Of a DNA stretch of 7,472 nucleotides, positions 1 to 5,462 are shown in pieces (the stretch's first letter is position 1; every line of letters begins with the position of its first letter). A model generated the notes under the pieces. The model was not told where the DNA came from, did no database searches, and saw nothing but the letters and a program-made list of their open reading frames with translations. This DNA is from Treponema sp. (GTDB taxonomy: Bacteria; Spirochaetota; Spirochaetia; Treponematales; Breznakiellaceae). The translations under genes and the position numbers were made by a program. The DNA lies in contig JAISPH010000238.1 in NCBI GenBank assembly GCA_031275035.1, forward strand, positions 1 through 7,472, given 5' to 3'.

Positions 1-822
1 ACCGGGGGCATAGACGTTTCGGTGGCTTCCATCGTTACCGCCGTAACGGTTATTACCGGAACTTTTCTGATCCACGTCAGTTCCAACATCTTTGCGGCCC
101 TGGCCGTCGCCTGCCTGGCGGGAACCCTGATGGGCTTTATCAACGGCTGTTTTATCTCCCGGCTCAAGATCCCGCCCATCGTAACCACCCTGGGAACCAT
201 GAGCATTATCCTGGGGCTGGTGCTCTACAAAACCAACGGCAACTGGATAACGGGGATTCCCACGGATTTTATCGATCTGGGACGGGCCACTATCTTTACC
301 ATTACCCTCAAGAACGGCCGGGTAACGGGTTTCCCCATTCAGGGGCTGATCCTGATCCCCGCCATTATCCTGACCTGGTTTATCCTGAGGTATACCGTTA
401 TAGGCCGGGGAATCTACGCCATCGGGGGCAACCTGGAATCGGCGGAACGGATGGGCTTTAAGTCCAGCCGTATCCTGACCTTTGTCTACAGCTACGAGGG
501 CTTCCTCATCGGTCTTGCCGCGATATCCCACACCTCGATCATGCGGCAGGTGGACCCCAACGCCTTCCTCGGTTTTGAGATGCAGGTAATCGCCGCGGTG
601 GTTCTGGGCGGGGCCAGTACCCTGGGAGGCGTGGGAAGCGTCCTGGGGACCCTGCTGGGGGTGGCGATTTTTTGCGTTATCAACAACGGCCTCATCCTGA
701 TGAAGATCCCCACTTTCTGGCAGAAGATTGTGGTGGGCATCATCATCATCGGGTCCATTGCCATTGATATGATTCAGAAACAGCGGGCCGAACGCAGGCA
801 AATTAAGGTGGATGTGGAGTAG
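1..822 (+). CDS. CUT2-family sugar ABC transporter permease, LsrC/RbsC-like (5' end cut off)
   Basis: Inner-membrane channel subunit of a sugar importer of the BPD_transp_2 (RbsC/LsrC/XylH) family. The reading frame is open from base 1 and begins TGGIDVSVAS, which is the conserved GGIDLSVGS motif normally 60-80 residues into these proteins, so the true start is upstream; the GTG at 22 is not the start. Counting from base 1, LKIPPIVTTLGT lies at codons 55-66, GGNLESAERMGF at 142-153 (cytoplasmic loop) and VLGGASTLGGVGSVLG at 201-216, the loop that contacts the ATPase. Hydrophobic spans run through the whole protein and the tail is charged. From memory, E. coli LsrC shares the WI-GIP stretch, the NPN-like loop and the LILM-IP-W end. 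The next permease starts 2 bases after the stop. Family assignment is firm; the sugar is not shown by this gene alone. Confidence 0.93.
   Translation, partial: TGGIDVSVASIVTAVTVITGTFLIHVSSNIFAALAVACLAGTLMGFINGCFISRLKIPPIVTTLGTMSIILGLVLYKTNGNWITGIPTDFIDLGRATIFTITLKNGRVTGFPIQGLILIPAIILTWFILRYTVIGRGIYAIGGNLESAERMGFKSSRILTFVYSYEGFLIGLAAISHTSIMRQVDPNAFLGFEMQVIAAVVLGGASTLGGVGSVLGTLLGVAIFCVINNGLILMKIPTFWQKIVVGIIIIGSIAIDMIQKQRAERRQIKVDVE
816..819 (+). promoter_or_regulatory. Ribosome binding site of second permease, inside the preceding gene
   Basis: GGAG lies 5 bases before the ATG at 825 and within the last codons of the first permease. The two genes are separated by only 2 bases, so translation of the second is probably coupled to termination of the first, which would keep the two permease halves in equal amounts. 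Confidence 0.7.
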
Positions 823-824
823 CT

Positions 825-1799
825 ATGAAACAGGCAATTACCCAACGACTAAAAACCAACGAGGGGATACTCTTTGTCCTTTTTATCGCCGCCTTTGCGC
901 TGATGTCGATTCTCTCTCCGGGGCGTTTTTTAAGCAGGGGCAATCTCCAGTCCATGGCCTACCAGCTCCCCGAATTCGGCATTCTTGCCCTGTCGATGAT
1001 GCTGGTCATCGTGTCGGGGGGCATCAACCTCTCCCTTACCTTTATGGCTACCCTTTCCATGATTGTGGGGGGCCTTGTTATGGCGGAACTGACCAAGGGC
1101 GGCGCCGCCGGGCCCATCGCCCTGCTTGCCGGGGTCGGGCTTATGCTGATTACGGCCCTGGCCTGCGGCGCCTTGAACGGGTATACGGTGGTCTATCTGG
1201 GGATTACCCCGATGATCGCCACCCTGGGAACCTCCACCCTCTTTGAGGGGATAAGCCTCAACATCACCAAGGGCGGGGCCATATCGGGCTTTCCCGCGGA
1301 ATTTCTAAAAATCGGGAACAGCGCCTTCCTGGGGCTTCCCATTCCCCTGATCGTCTTCCTGTTTATTGTGGCGGGGGTACACCTCTTCCTTGAACGGAGC
1401 AGTTTCGGCAGCGCCGTGTATATGACCGGCAGCAACGCCAAGGTCGCCCGGTATTCGGGGATCAATACAAGGCAGGTGCTTTTCTGGGTGTATGTGGCCG
1501 CGGGTTTTCTTGCCGCCGCGGCGGGGATTCTGATGGCCTCCCGGTACAATTCGGCCAAGGAATCCTACGGATCTTCCTACCTGCTGCAGTCCGTGGCGGC
1601 CTCGGTGCTGGGGGGAACCAACATCAACGGCGGAGAGGGCAAGATCATCGGGACGATCATAGCGGTAATGATCATCCAGGTTATTTCTTCGGGGCTTAAC
1701 ATCTTCGGCGTTAACCGTTATTTGACTAATATCATCATGGGCGGTATTTTGCTCCTGGTCCTGACCATCAAGTTCTTTACGAACAGGACGGCAAAATAA
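825..1799 (+). CDS. CUT2-family sugar ABC transporter permease, second subunit (LsrD position)
   Basis: Second membrane subunit that would pair with the upstream permease to form a heterodimeric sugar channel. At 324 residues it has the usual full length of the RbsC family. A short positively charged N-terminus is followed by a first membrane span at about residues 14-31, then GGIN (65-68), the IATLGTSTL stretch near 130 and the ATPase-contact loop SVAASVLGGT at 256-265, then a very hydrophobic C-terminal third. The motif usually reads GGIDLSVGS; here it is GGINLSLTF, with Asn68 for Asp, while the partner permease keeps Asp. Such divergence between the two subunits is plausible in a heterodimer. 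The ATG at 825 has a GGAG site 5 bases before it. Its place before an LsrB-like binding protein matches the lsrD position. It could equally be RhaQ-like; the substrate cannot be read from it. Confidence 0.92.
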   Translation: MKQAITQRLKTNEGILFVLFIAAFALMSILSPGRFLSRGNLQSMAYQLPEFGILALSMMLVIVSGGINLSLTFMATLSMIVGGLVMAELTKGGAAGPIALLAGVGLMLITALACGALNGYTVVYLGITPMIATLGTSTLFEGISLNITKGGAISGFPAEFLKIGNSAFLGLPIPLIVFLFIVAGVHLFLERSSFGSAVYMTGSNAKVARYSGINTRQVLFWVYVAAGFLAAAAGILMASRYNSAKESYGSSYLLQSVAASVLGGTNINGGEGKIIGTIIAVMIIQVISSGLNIFGVNRYLTNIIMGGILLLVLTIKFFTNRTAK

Positions 1800-1801
1800 C
1801 C

Positions 1802-1844
1802 TGTCCCGGCATGGGGACAAGCGGGGCGGCTGCGGACAAGCCGC
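1802..1844 (+). other. Two GC-rich hairpins in the permease to binding-protein gap
   Basis: Two perfect 6-bp inverted repeats follow the permease stop: TGTCCC (1802-1807) with GGGACA (1814-1819), loop 6; and GCGGCT (1826-1831) with AGCCGC (1839-1844), loop 7. GGACAAGC is present in both (1815-1822 and 1834-1841), so alternative pairings are possible. Neither is followed by a T-run, so they are not terminators. Inference: they act as 3' stabilisers or processing sites that separate permease mRNA from binding-protein mRNA. Confidence 0.5.
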
Positions 1845-1864
1845 AATCGTTAAAAACGGCAAAC

Positions 1865-1892
1865 ATCCAAAAGTATTTTTGGATAATTTTTT
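1865..1892 (+). terminator. AT-rich hairpin plus T6: partial terminator or operator just before the binding-protein gene
   Basis: ATCCAAAA (1865-1872) pairs perfectly with TTTTGGAT (1877-1884) across a 4-base loop and is followed, 2 bases later, by six T (1887-1892) that run straight into the AGGAGG ribosome site. As RNA it looks like a weak intrinsic terminator because the stem has only two G-C pairs; as DNA it is a near-perfect palindrome of operator size. I cannot tell which. No convincing -35/-10 pair was found that would give the next gene its own promoter. Confidence 0.4.
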
Positions 1893-1898
1893 AGGAGG
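1893..1898 (+). promoter_or_regulatory. Strong ribosome binding site of the binding-protein gene
   Basis: A consensus AGGAGG lies 5 bases before the ATG at 1904. It is the best site in this operon, fitting the need to make more binding protein than membrane subunits. It directly follows the T-run of the hairpin ending at 1884. Confidence 0.85.
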
Positions 1899-1903
1899 GT
1901 GAT

Positions 1904-2896
1904 ATGAAAAAAATCGTATCTATTGCGTTGATAGCTCTGGCTTTAACCGGCATGGTTTGGGCCAAAGGCGGTTCCGGCGGCGCACAGTCGGGAGTACCCA
2001 CCATTGTGGTTATGCCGAAACTGGTAGGCATTCCCTACTTTAACGCTTCCGAGATTGGAGCGGTGCAGGCGGGCAAGGATTTAGGGATCAATGTCATTTA
2101 TACCGGACCCACCACCGCCGACGCGGCGGAGCAGGTGAGGATGCTGGAAGATTACATCAGCCGGGGCGTGGACGCCATCTGCGTAGCCCCCAACGACGCC
2201 GCCGCCCTGACCCCGGTGCTCCAGCGGGCCAAAAACGCGGGCATTAAAGTCCTCGACTGGGATACCTCCGCGGACCCCTCGGTGGTGGATCTTTCGGTAC
2301 ACCAGATCGACGACAAGGCCTTCGGCGAACTTTACTTTGATCTTTTGGTAAAGGCGGCGGGCGATTCCGGGGATTACGCGATCCTCACCGGCGGCCTTTC
2401 CGCGGCGAACCTTAACACCTGGATCGATTATGGCCAGGCCTATGCCAAGACCAAGTATCCCCGGCTGCGGCTGGTAACCGACAAGGTTCCCACCGATGAA
2501 AAACAGCAGGTCGCCTACCAGCGGACCCTGGACCTCATCACCGCCTACCCCAACCTCAAAGGCGTCCTCGGCTACAGCACCCCCACCCCCATCGGAGCGG
2601 CTCAGGCTGTCCAGGAAAAGGGTCTTAAGGACAAGATCGCCGTCATCGGTTCCGGCATGCCCACCGATTCCGGCCCCTACCTGGAAGACGGTTCCCTGGA
2701 TGCGTCCATACTCTGGGACCCCTCCAAGCTGGGCTACCTGACCGTGGTACTGGCCAACAATTTACTGAAGGGCCAAAATCCCGTTGACGGGCAGGATATT
2801 CCCAATGTGGGAAAGATCAGCGTCAACGGCAAGAACGTCATCATGGGGCCCCCCACGGTCTTCACCAAAGAAAACTACAAGCAGTTCTCCTTCTAG
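1904..2896 (+). CDS. Periplasmic sugar-binding protein of the LsrB/RhaS family
   Basis: Captures the ligand outside the inner membrane and delivers it to the two upstream permeases. The 330-residue protein has a Sec signal peptide (KK, hydrophobic core 4-18, likely cut after VWA at 20) with no lipobox Cys, then a Gly/Ser linker and a type-1 periplasmic-binding fold. Family landmarks recalled from E. coli LsrB are clear: MPKLVG (37-42), YTGPT (66-70), LDWDTSADP (117-125), LNTW (170-173), AAQAV, and the ending IPNVGKISVNG...VFTKENYKQFSF against LsrB's ending VIFNKENIGKYDF. Of the six AI-2 contacts in LsrB (Lys35, Asp116, Asp166, Gln167, Pro220, Ala222), Lys39 and Asp120 remain, but Asp166/Gln167 align with Asn169/Leu170 and Pro220/Ala222 with Tyr/Thr. 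The ligand is therefore probably not AI-2. A rhamnose-type sugar is a candidate, not a demonstrated substrate. Confidence 0.9.
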   Translation: MKKIVSIALIALALTGMVWAKGGSGGAQSGVPTIVVMPKLVGIPYFNASEIGAVQAGKDLGINVIYTGPTTADAAEQVRMLEDYISRGVDAICVAPNDAAALTPVLQRAKNAGIKVLDWDTSADPSVVDLSVHQIDDKAFGELYFDLLVKAAGDSGDYAILTGGLSAANLNTWIDYGQAYAKTKYPRLRLVTDKVPTDEKQQVAYQRTLDLITAYPNLKGVLGYSTPTPIGAAQAVQEKGLKDKIAVIGSGMPTDSGPYLEDGSLDASILWDPSKLGYLTVVLANNLLKGQNPVDGQDIPNVGKISVNGKNVIMGPPTVFTKENYKQFSF

Positions 2897-2934
2897 GTTG
2901 AAGGGCGTGGGCCCCGCAGGGGGTCCGGCTGTGG

Positions 2935-2964
2935 AAAGGGCTTGGGCATCCAAGCCCTTTTTTT
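2935..2964 (+). terminator. Intrinsic terminator closing the sugar-transport operon
   Basis: AAAGGGCTTGG (2935-2945) pairs perfectly with CCAAGCCCTTT (2950-2960) around a GCAT loop, and the T-run 2958-2964 follows. It begins 39 bases after the stop of the binding-protein gene. An 11-bp stem with a GC core and a T-tract is a standard Rho-independent terminator and separates the two operons. Confidence 0.93.
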
Positions 2965-2980
2965 CGGTCCCGGAACTCAG

Positions 2981-3142
2981 AAAAAAGTACGGTCCTTGAA
3001 ATATTGAGGCGGGAAAGACGCCGTTTCACAGGCGGCTCCTGGGTATGGCAAGCGGTCTCCGAATGAAAGCGGGAGACGTTTGCGATCCGGTTTAATTCGA
3101 ATGCCCTGTTTTTTTGTGTATCCTTTATTCATAAAAAAGTAC
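2981..3142 (+). repeat. Direct repeat AAAAAAGTAC bounding the GC-rich block
   Basis: The same 10 bases occur at 2981-2990 and 3133-3142, on either side of the GC-rich block. A related AAAGTAC is at 3214-3220. They could be a duplicated insertion target or repeated binding sites. The A-run makes chance likely in AT-rich DNA, and no terminal inverted repeats were seen inside them. Confidence 0.3.
3048..3083 (+). other. Twelve-pair hairpin in the intergenic region
   Basis: The left arm 3048-3060 pairs with the right arm 3072-3083, with core GTCTCC (3055-3060) to GGAGAC (3072-3077), six outer pairs of which one is G-U, one bulged G (3054) and an 11-base loop. The next T-run begins 25 bases later, too far for a standard terminator. 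It lies upstream of the predicted promoter, so it would not be in the nucleoside operon transcript unless an earlier start is used. Confidence 0.45.
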
Positions 3143-3184
3143 ATCTTTGGTAATAAAAGATAAAAGTTTATAAAAAAATATGAA

Positions 3185-3213
3185 TTGTCATGTCCATTTA
3201 TAGCATTTATCAT
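3185..3213 (+). promoter_or_regulatory. Sigma70-type promoter of the nucleoside operon
   Basis: TTGTCA (3185-3190) and TATCAT (3208-3213) each match consensus at five of six positions and are exactly 17 bases apart, inside a strongly AT-rich stretch. Transcription would begin near 3220, giving a leader of about 50 bases before the TTG start at 3269. This is the best promoter-like pair seen in the window and sits just where the second operon needs one. Confidence 0.65.
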
Positions 3214-3233
3214 AAAGTACTTTTTAGTTATCA
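3207..3233 (+). promoter_or_regulatory. Operator-like repeats over the predicted -10 and transcription start
   Basis: TTATCA occurs at 3207-3212 and again at 3228-3233, starting 21 bases apart (two helical turns, same face). Between them lies the perfect 10-bp palindrome AAAGTACTTT (3214-3223). Together they cover the -10 box and the expected start, where a repressor would act. No regulator gene is in the window, so this is inferred from position and symmetry only. Confidence 0.35.
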
Positions 3234-3268
3234 AACGAATCTGAACAAATTTTGTTTTGGGGGGGAAT

Positions 3269-4207
3269 TTGAGACGTTTATTGATCGATACCGATACGGG
3301 ATCCGACGATGTGTGGGCCATTATAGGGGCCCTGCGGGCAGTCAAACTCGTAAAGGTAGAAGCCATCACCGTTGTCTGCGGCAATGTGGCCCTGGACCTG
3401 TGCGTAAAAAACGCCTTAATAGCCGTTAATGCAGCGCGAACCTATGCGCCGCCGGTATACAGCGGAATGGCGCGTCCGATAATGCGGGAAAAGCTGTTTA
3501 TCGCCGATTACGTACACGGCAAAGACGGTTTAAGCAATTTGAACCTGCCGGATCCGCCGCTGAAACCGGCTGATGGACACGCCATAGACGCCATTATTGA
3601 TGTGATCATGAAAAATCCGGGAGAAATCGAAATTGTAACGCTGGGGCCCCTGACCAACATTGCCATGGCATATCTAAAAGAACCGGAGATAGCAAAAAAC
3701 ATCAAGAAAATCTACATCATGGGCGCAAGCGGCCTTGATCAGGGCAATGCGAATCCCGCGGCGGAATTTAATGTGTATGTGGATCCCGAAGCGGCAAAAA
3801 TAATTATGCATTCCGGCATGAATATGCTGTGGGTTACCTGGGATATTTGCCGCGGAGATCCGGCAATTACGCCTACGGACATTGCGTATTTGAAAGGGCT
3901 GCACAGTCCGATAGCGGATTTCTGCATTGCCTGTACCGCCTGCCTGCGGGACTATGAGCAAAAAAAATACAAGGATGAGGCATACGGCGTTATCGACAGC
4001 ATTATCATGATGGGGGTAATTTACCCTGAAATATTCACCGGCATTTGTCCGGCCTATTGTGATGTGGAAACAAAAGAAGGACTGACCTACGGATATGTAT
4101 CTATTGATAAGCATGGGCAAACCCACAAAGAGGCCAATGCGTTGATCTGTCAGAAGGTACATGCGCAGAAATATAAAGAATATCTATTCAACCTTTTACG
4201 GGCATGA
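3269..4207 (+). CDS. Inosine-uridine-type nucleoside hydrolase, catalytic His replaced
   Basis: Cytoplasmic enzyme predicted to split imported nucleosides into base and ribose. An in-frame TGA at 3242-3244 leaves only two start choices, TTG at 3257 or 3269. I prefer 3269: it follows a G7 tract (3259-3265), gives MRRLLIDTDTGSDD like the family N-terminus, and yields a typical 312 residues. Calcium and ribose ligands known from Crithidia fasciculata IU-NH are present: Asp9, Asp13, Asp14, Asn39, Asn160, Glu166, Asn168 and Asp243, with HG in YVHGKDG and LTNIA at 128-132. The residue before the last Asp, His241 in IU-NH (proton donor to the leaving base), is Ile242 here. DDVW also replaces the usual DDA. 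The enzyme is probably active but with changed substrate choice or mechanism. It opens the operon of a nucleoside importer, which supports the role. Confidence 0.9.
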   Translation: MRRLLIDTDTGSDDVWAIIGALRAVKLVKVEAITVVCGNVALDLCVKNALIAVNAARTYAPPVYSGMARPIMREKLFIADYVHGKDGLSNLNLPDPPLKPADGHAIDAIIDVIMKNPGEIEIVTLGPLTNIAMAYLKEPEIAKNIKKIYIMGASGLDQGNANPAAEFNVYVDPEAAKIIMHSGMNMLWVTWDICRGDPAITPTDIAYLKGLHSPIADFCIACTACLRDYEQKKYKDEAYGVIDSIIMMGVIYPEIFTGICPAYCDVETKEGLTYGYVSIDKHGQTHKEANALICQKVHAQKYKEYLFNLLRA

Positions 4208-4234
4208 TCTTATGTGCCTCAAATTTGATCTTAT
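4205..4234 (+). repeat. Nine-base direct repeat TGATCTTAT, 21-base period
   Basis: TGATCTTAT occurs at 4205-4213, where it includes the hydrolase stop codon, and at 4226-4234. The 21-base spacing is the same as that of the TTATCA pair at the operon promoter, and a further TTATCA overlaps the second copy at 4231-4236. It could be a protein-binding site or a small tandem duplication. Confidence 0.4.
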
Positions 4235-4267
4235 CAGGCAGGAAACCAAATCAATGCCCTGCCCGAT
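4233..4267 (+). other. Hairpin ahead of the binding-lipoprotein gene
   Basis: GGCAGG (4237-4242) pairs with CCTGCC (4258-4263); three more pairs, ATC (4233-4235) with GAT (4265-4267), extend the stem past one A-C mismatch. The loop is 15 bases. There is no T-run. It ends 9 bases before the AGGAGG site, so it may shield the 5' end of a processed lipoprotein mRNA. Confidence 0.45.
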
Positions 4268-4276
4268 ACATAAACC

Positions 4277-4282
4277 AGGAGG
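4277..4282 (+). promoter_or_regulatory. Strong ribosome binding site of the lipoprotein gene
   Basis: Consensus AGGAGG lies 6 bases before the ATG at 4289. It contrasts with the weak sites of the hydrolase (TTG start) and the ATPase in the same operon, as expected for a binding protein needed in excess. Confidence 0.85.
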
Positions 4283-4288
4283 AAAAGC

Positions 4289-5380
4289 ATGAAGAGGCAA
4301 ATGTGGATGTGCATGGCAATGGCGGCGGCGCTATTGTTTCTCAGCGCCTGTGGCGGCAAAGATACTTCCGTTGCGGTTGAGAAAAAACTCAAAGTCGGCA
4401 TGGTCTGCGATTCGGTATCGGTAGATGATCGATCTTTTATGCAGGCCACATGGGAAGGAGTTACCCGGGCGGCCAAGGATTTCAATATCGAAACCAAATA
4501 CCTTATTCCATCAGAAAGAACAACCGCAGGGTTTTTACAGGCCATTGCAAATTTATACGACGCAGGCTTTAGAATGATCGTAACTCCCGGGTATACCTTT
4601 TCGGAAGCCATTCATGAAGCGCAGTTTAAGTATACGGACTGTTATTTTGTTATCCTGGACAGCTCTCCGCAGGCGGCAGGAGCCGATAAGTCCGAAATCG
4701 CAGACAACTGCGCCGCTATTGATTATGCGGCCCAGGAATCCGGCTTTGTAGCCGGTTTTGCCGGCGCCCTGCAGCTGAAAAAAGGATCTTTCGGGTCCGT
4801 GTTTGGCATAGAGATCCCGCCGACTAAATTATTCAAGACCGGATTTCTGCAGGGCGTAATTTACGCGAATGAGAACTATGGCTGCGATATAAAGCTGAAA
4901 GAGGAAAATTTTGTATGGTCCGGTACATTCAGCGATGCGGCGTTGGGACAGCAAATCGCAGGACAGCTCTTCAACAGCGGCGTAAATTTGGTATACTGCG
5001 CGGCGGGAACCACGGCGCTTGGCGGATTCAATGAAGCAAAAGCCAGGGCCGAAAAGGGCGAACAGGTGTGGGTCGTCGGATGTGATGTTGATATGTATGA
5101 GGACGGACTTTTATCCAATGGCCGGTCCGTAACAATGACCTCAACTATGAAAAATCTTGCTAATTCAACATACGACATGATTCAAGCGGCCGTAGAGGAC
5201 CGGTTTGAAGGGGGCCGTCTTATCCTGTTCGATGCAAAAAACAACGGCGTAGGCATACCCCCCCAAAACCCCAATTTGGACGATCCGGTACAGGCCGAGG
5301 CGGACAAGATCCTTTTAATGATAAAAAACGGAGAAATTGCCGTTTCCGCAAAGGATACGGATATATCCGCATGGCGGTAG
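4289..5380 (+). CDS. Bmp/PnrA-family nucleoside-binding lipoprotein
   Basis: Membrane-anchored solute-binding protein that hands nucleosides to the ABC importer encoded downstream. The 363-residue precursor has a lipoprotein signal peptide with lipobox LSAC, lipidated Cys at 21, followed by GGKD. The Bmp domain (PF02608) fills about 33-350: KVGMVCD, then VDDRSFMQATWEG (45-57, family form DDKSFNQ-WEG, with the ring of Phe50 where PnrA stacks a purine), IVTPGYTFSEAI, ESGFVAGFAGAL, the GTTALGGFNEAK loop, VVGCDVD (Asp266 and Asp268) and TSTMKNL near the end. Met51 replaces the usual Asn of SFNQ. Treponema pallidum TmpC/PnrA, a purine nucleoside binder, is the best-known relative. A nucleoside hydrolase gene before it and a YufO-type ATPase after it make a nucleoside ligand very likely; which bases it accepts cannot be read from sequence. 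Confidence 0.93.
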   Translation: MKRQMWMCMAMAAALLFLSACGGKDTSVAVEKKLKVGMVCDSVSVDDRSFMQATWEGVTRAAKDFNIETKYLIPSERTTAGFLQAIANLYDAGFRMIVTPGYTFSEAIHEAQFKYTDCYFVILDSSPQAAGADKSEIADNCAAIDYAAQESGFVAGFAGALQLKKGSFGSVFGIEIPPTKLFKTGFLQGVIYANENYGCDIKLKEENFVWSGTFSDAALGQQIAGQLFNSGVNLVYCAAGTTALGGFNEAKARAEKGEQVWVVGCDVDMYEDGLLSNGRSVTMTSTMKNLANSTYDMIQAAVEDRFEGGRLILFDAKNNGVGIPPQNPNLDDPVQAEADKILLMIKNGEIAVSAKDTDISAWR

Positions 5381-5401
5381 AATTTCTCTCCTGAGCGTAT
5401 T

Positions 5402-5431
5402 CCTGGGGCCGTTGCGTAAGCAGGCCCTTGG
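5402..5431 (+). other. Stable hairpin with GTAA tetraloop between lipoprotein and ATPase genes
   Basis: GGGGCC (5405-5410) pairs with GGCCCT (5423-5428, one G-U), capped by TGC (5413-5415) with GCA (5420-5422) around GTAA (5416-5419), a GNRA-class loop; CC (5402-5403) with GG (5430-5431) extends the base past a T-T mismatch, and GT (5411-5412) bulges. No T-run follows, so it is not a standard terminator. It starts 22 bases after the lipoprotein stop, where it could block 3' exonucleases and raise binding-protein mRNA relative to ATPase mRNA. Confidence 0.55.
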
Positions 5432-5462
5432 TATTAAACCAGGCGGATAACCCGGATCGGTC

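Larger units (their letters stand above)
2965..3184 (+). other. Gene-free intergenic region: GC-rich structured block, then AT-rich tract
   Basis: No gene is supported here. The first part (about 2991-3108) is GC-rich and full of short inverted repeats, including GGCG/CGCC at 3008-3011 and 3019-3022 and the longer hairpin at 3048-3083. From about 3109 the sequence turns abruptly AT-rich, starting with a T7 run (3109-3115) and continuing to the promoter. An antisense open frame crosses the region, but it also runs through the promoter and the start of the nucleoside hydrolase gene, so it is not called. The GC-rich block could be a small dispersed element or a leftover of a lost gene. Confidence 0.5.

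Noticed and set aside
22..822. GTG at 22 as the start of the first permease
   Set aside because: The frame is open to base 1 and the preceding codons already encode the conserved GGIDVS motif, so the gene is truncated by the window edge.
1305..1862. Antisense open frame of 185 codons opposite the second permease
   Set aside because: A product of high GC content opposite a gene with clear family motifs; Pro/Arg/His-rich translation with no domain.
3048..3115. Second intrinsic terminator made of the 3048-3083 hairpin and the T7 run
   Set aside because: The T-run begins 25 bases beyond the stem, and a complete terminator already lies at 2935-2964.
3214..3268. Purine or other nucleoside-sensing riboswitch in the hydrolase leader
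   Set aside because: The predicted leader is only about 50 bases, and the conserved loops of the purine riboswitch are not visible.
2977..3384. Antisense open frame of 135 codons across the intergenic region
   Set aside because: It runs through the AT-rich promoter and into the start of the nucleoside hydrolase gene, shows no recognisable domain, and its composition changes along its length. Only the GC-rich part might be a remnant.
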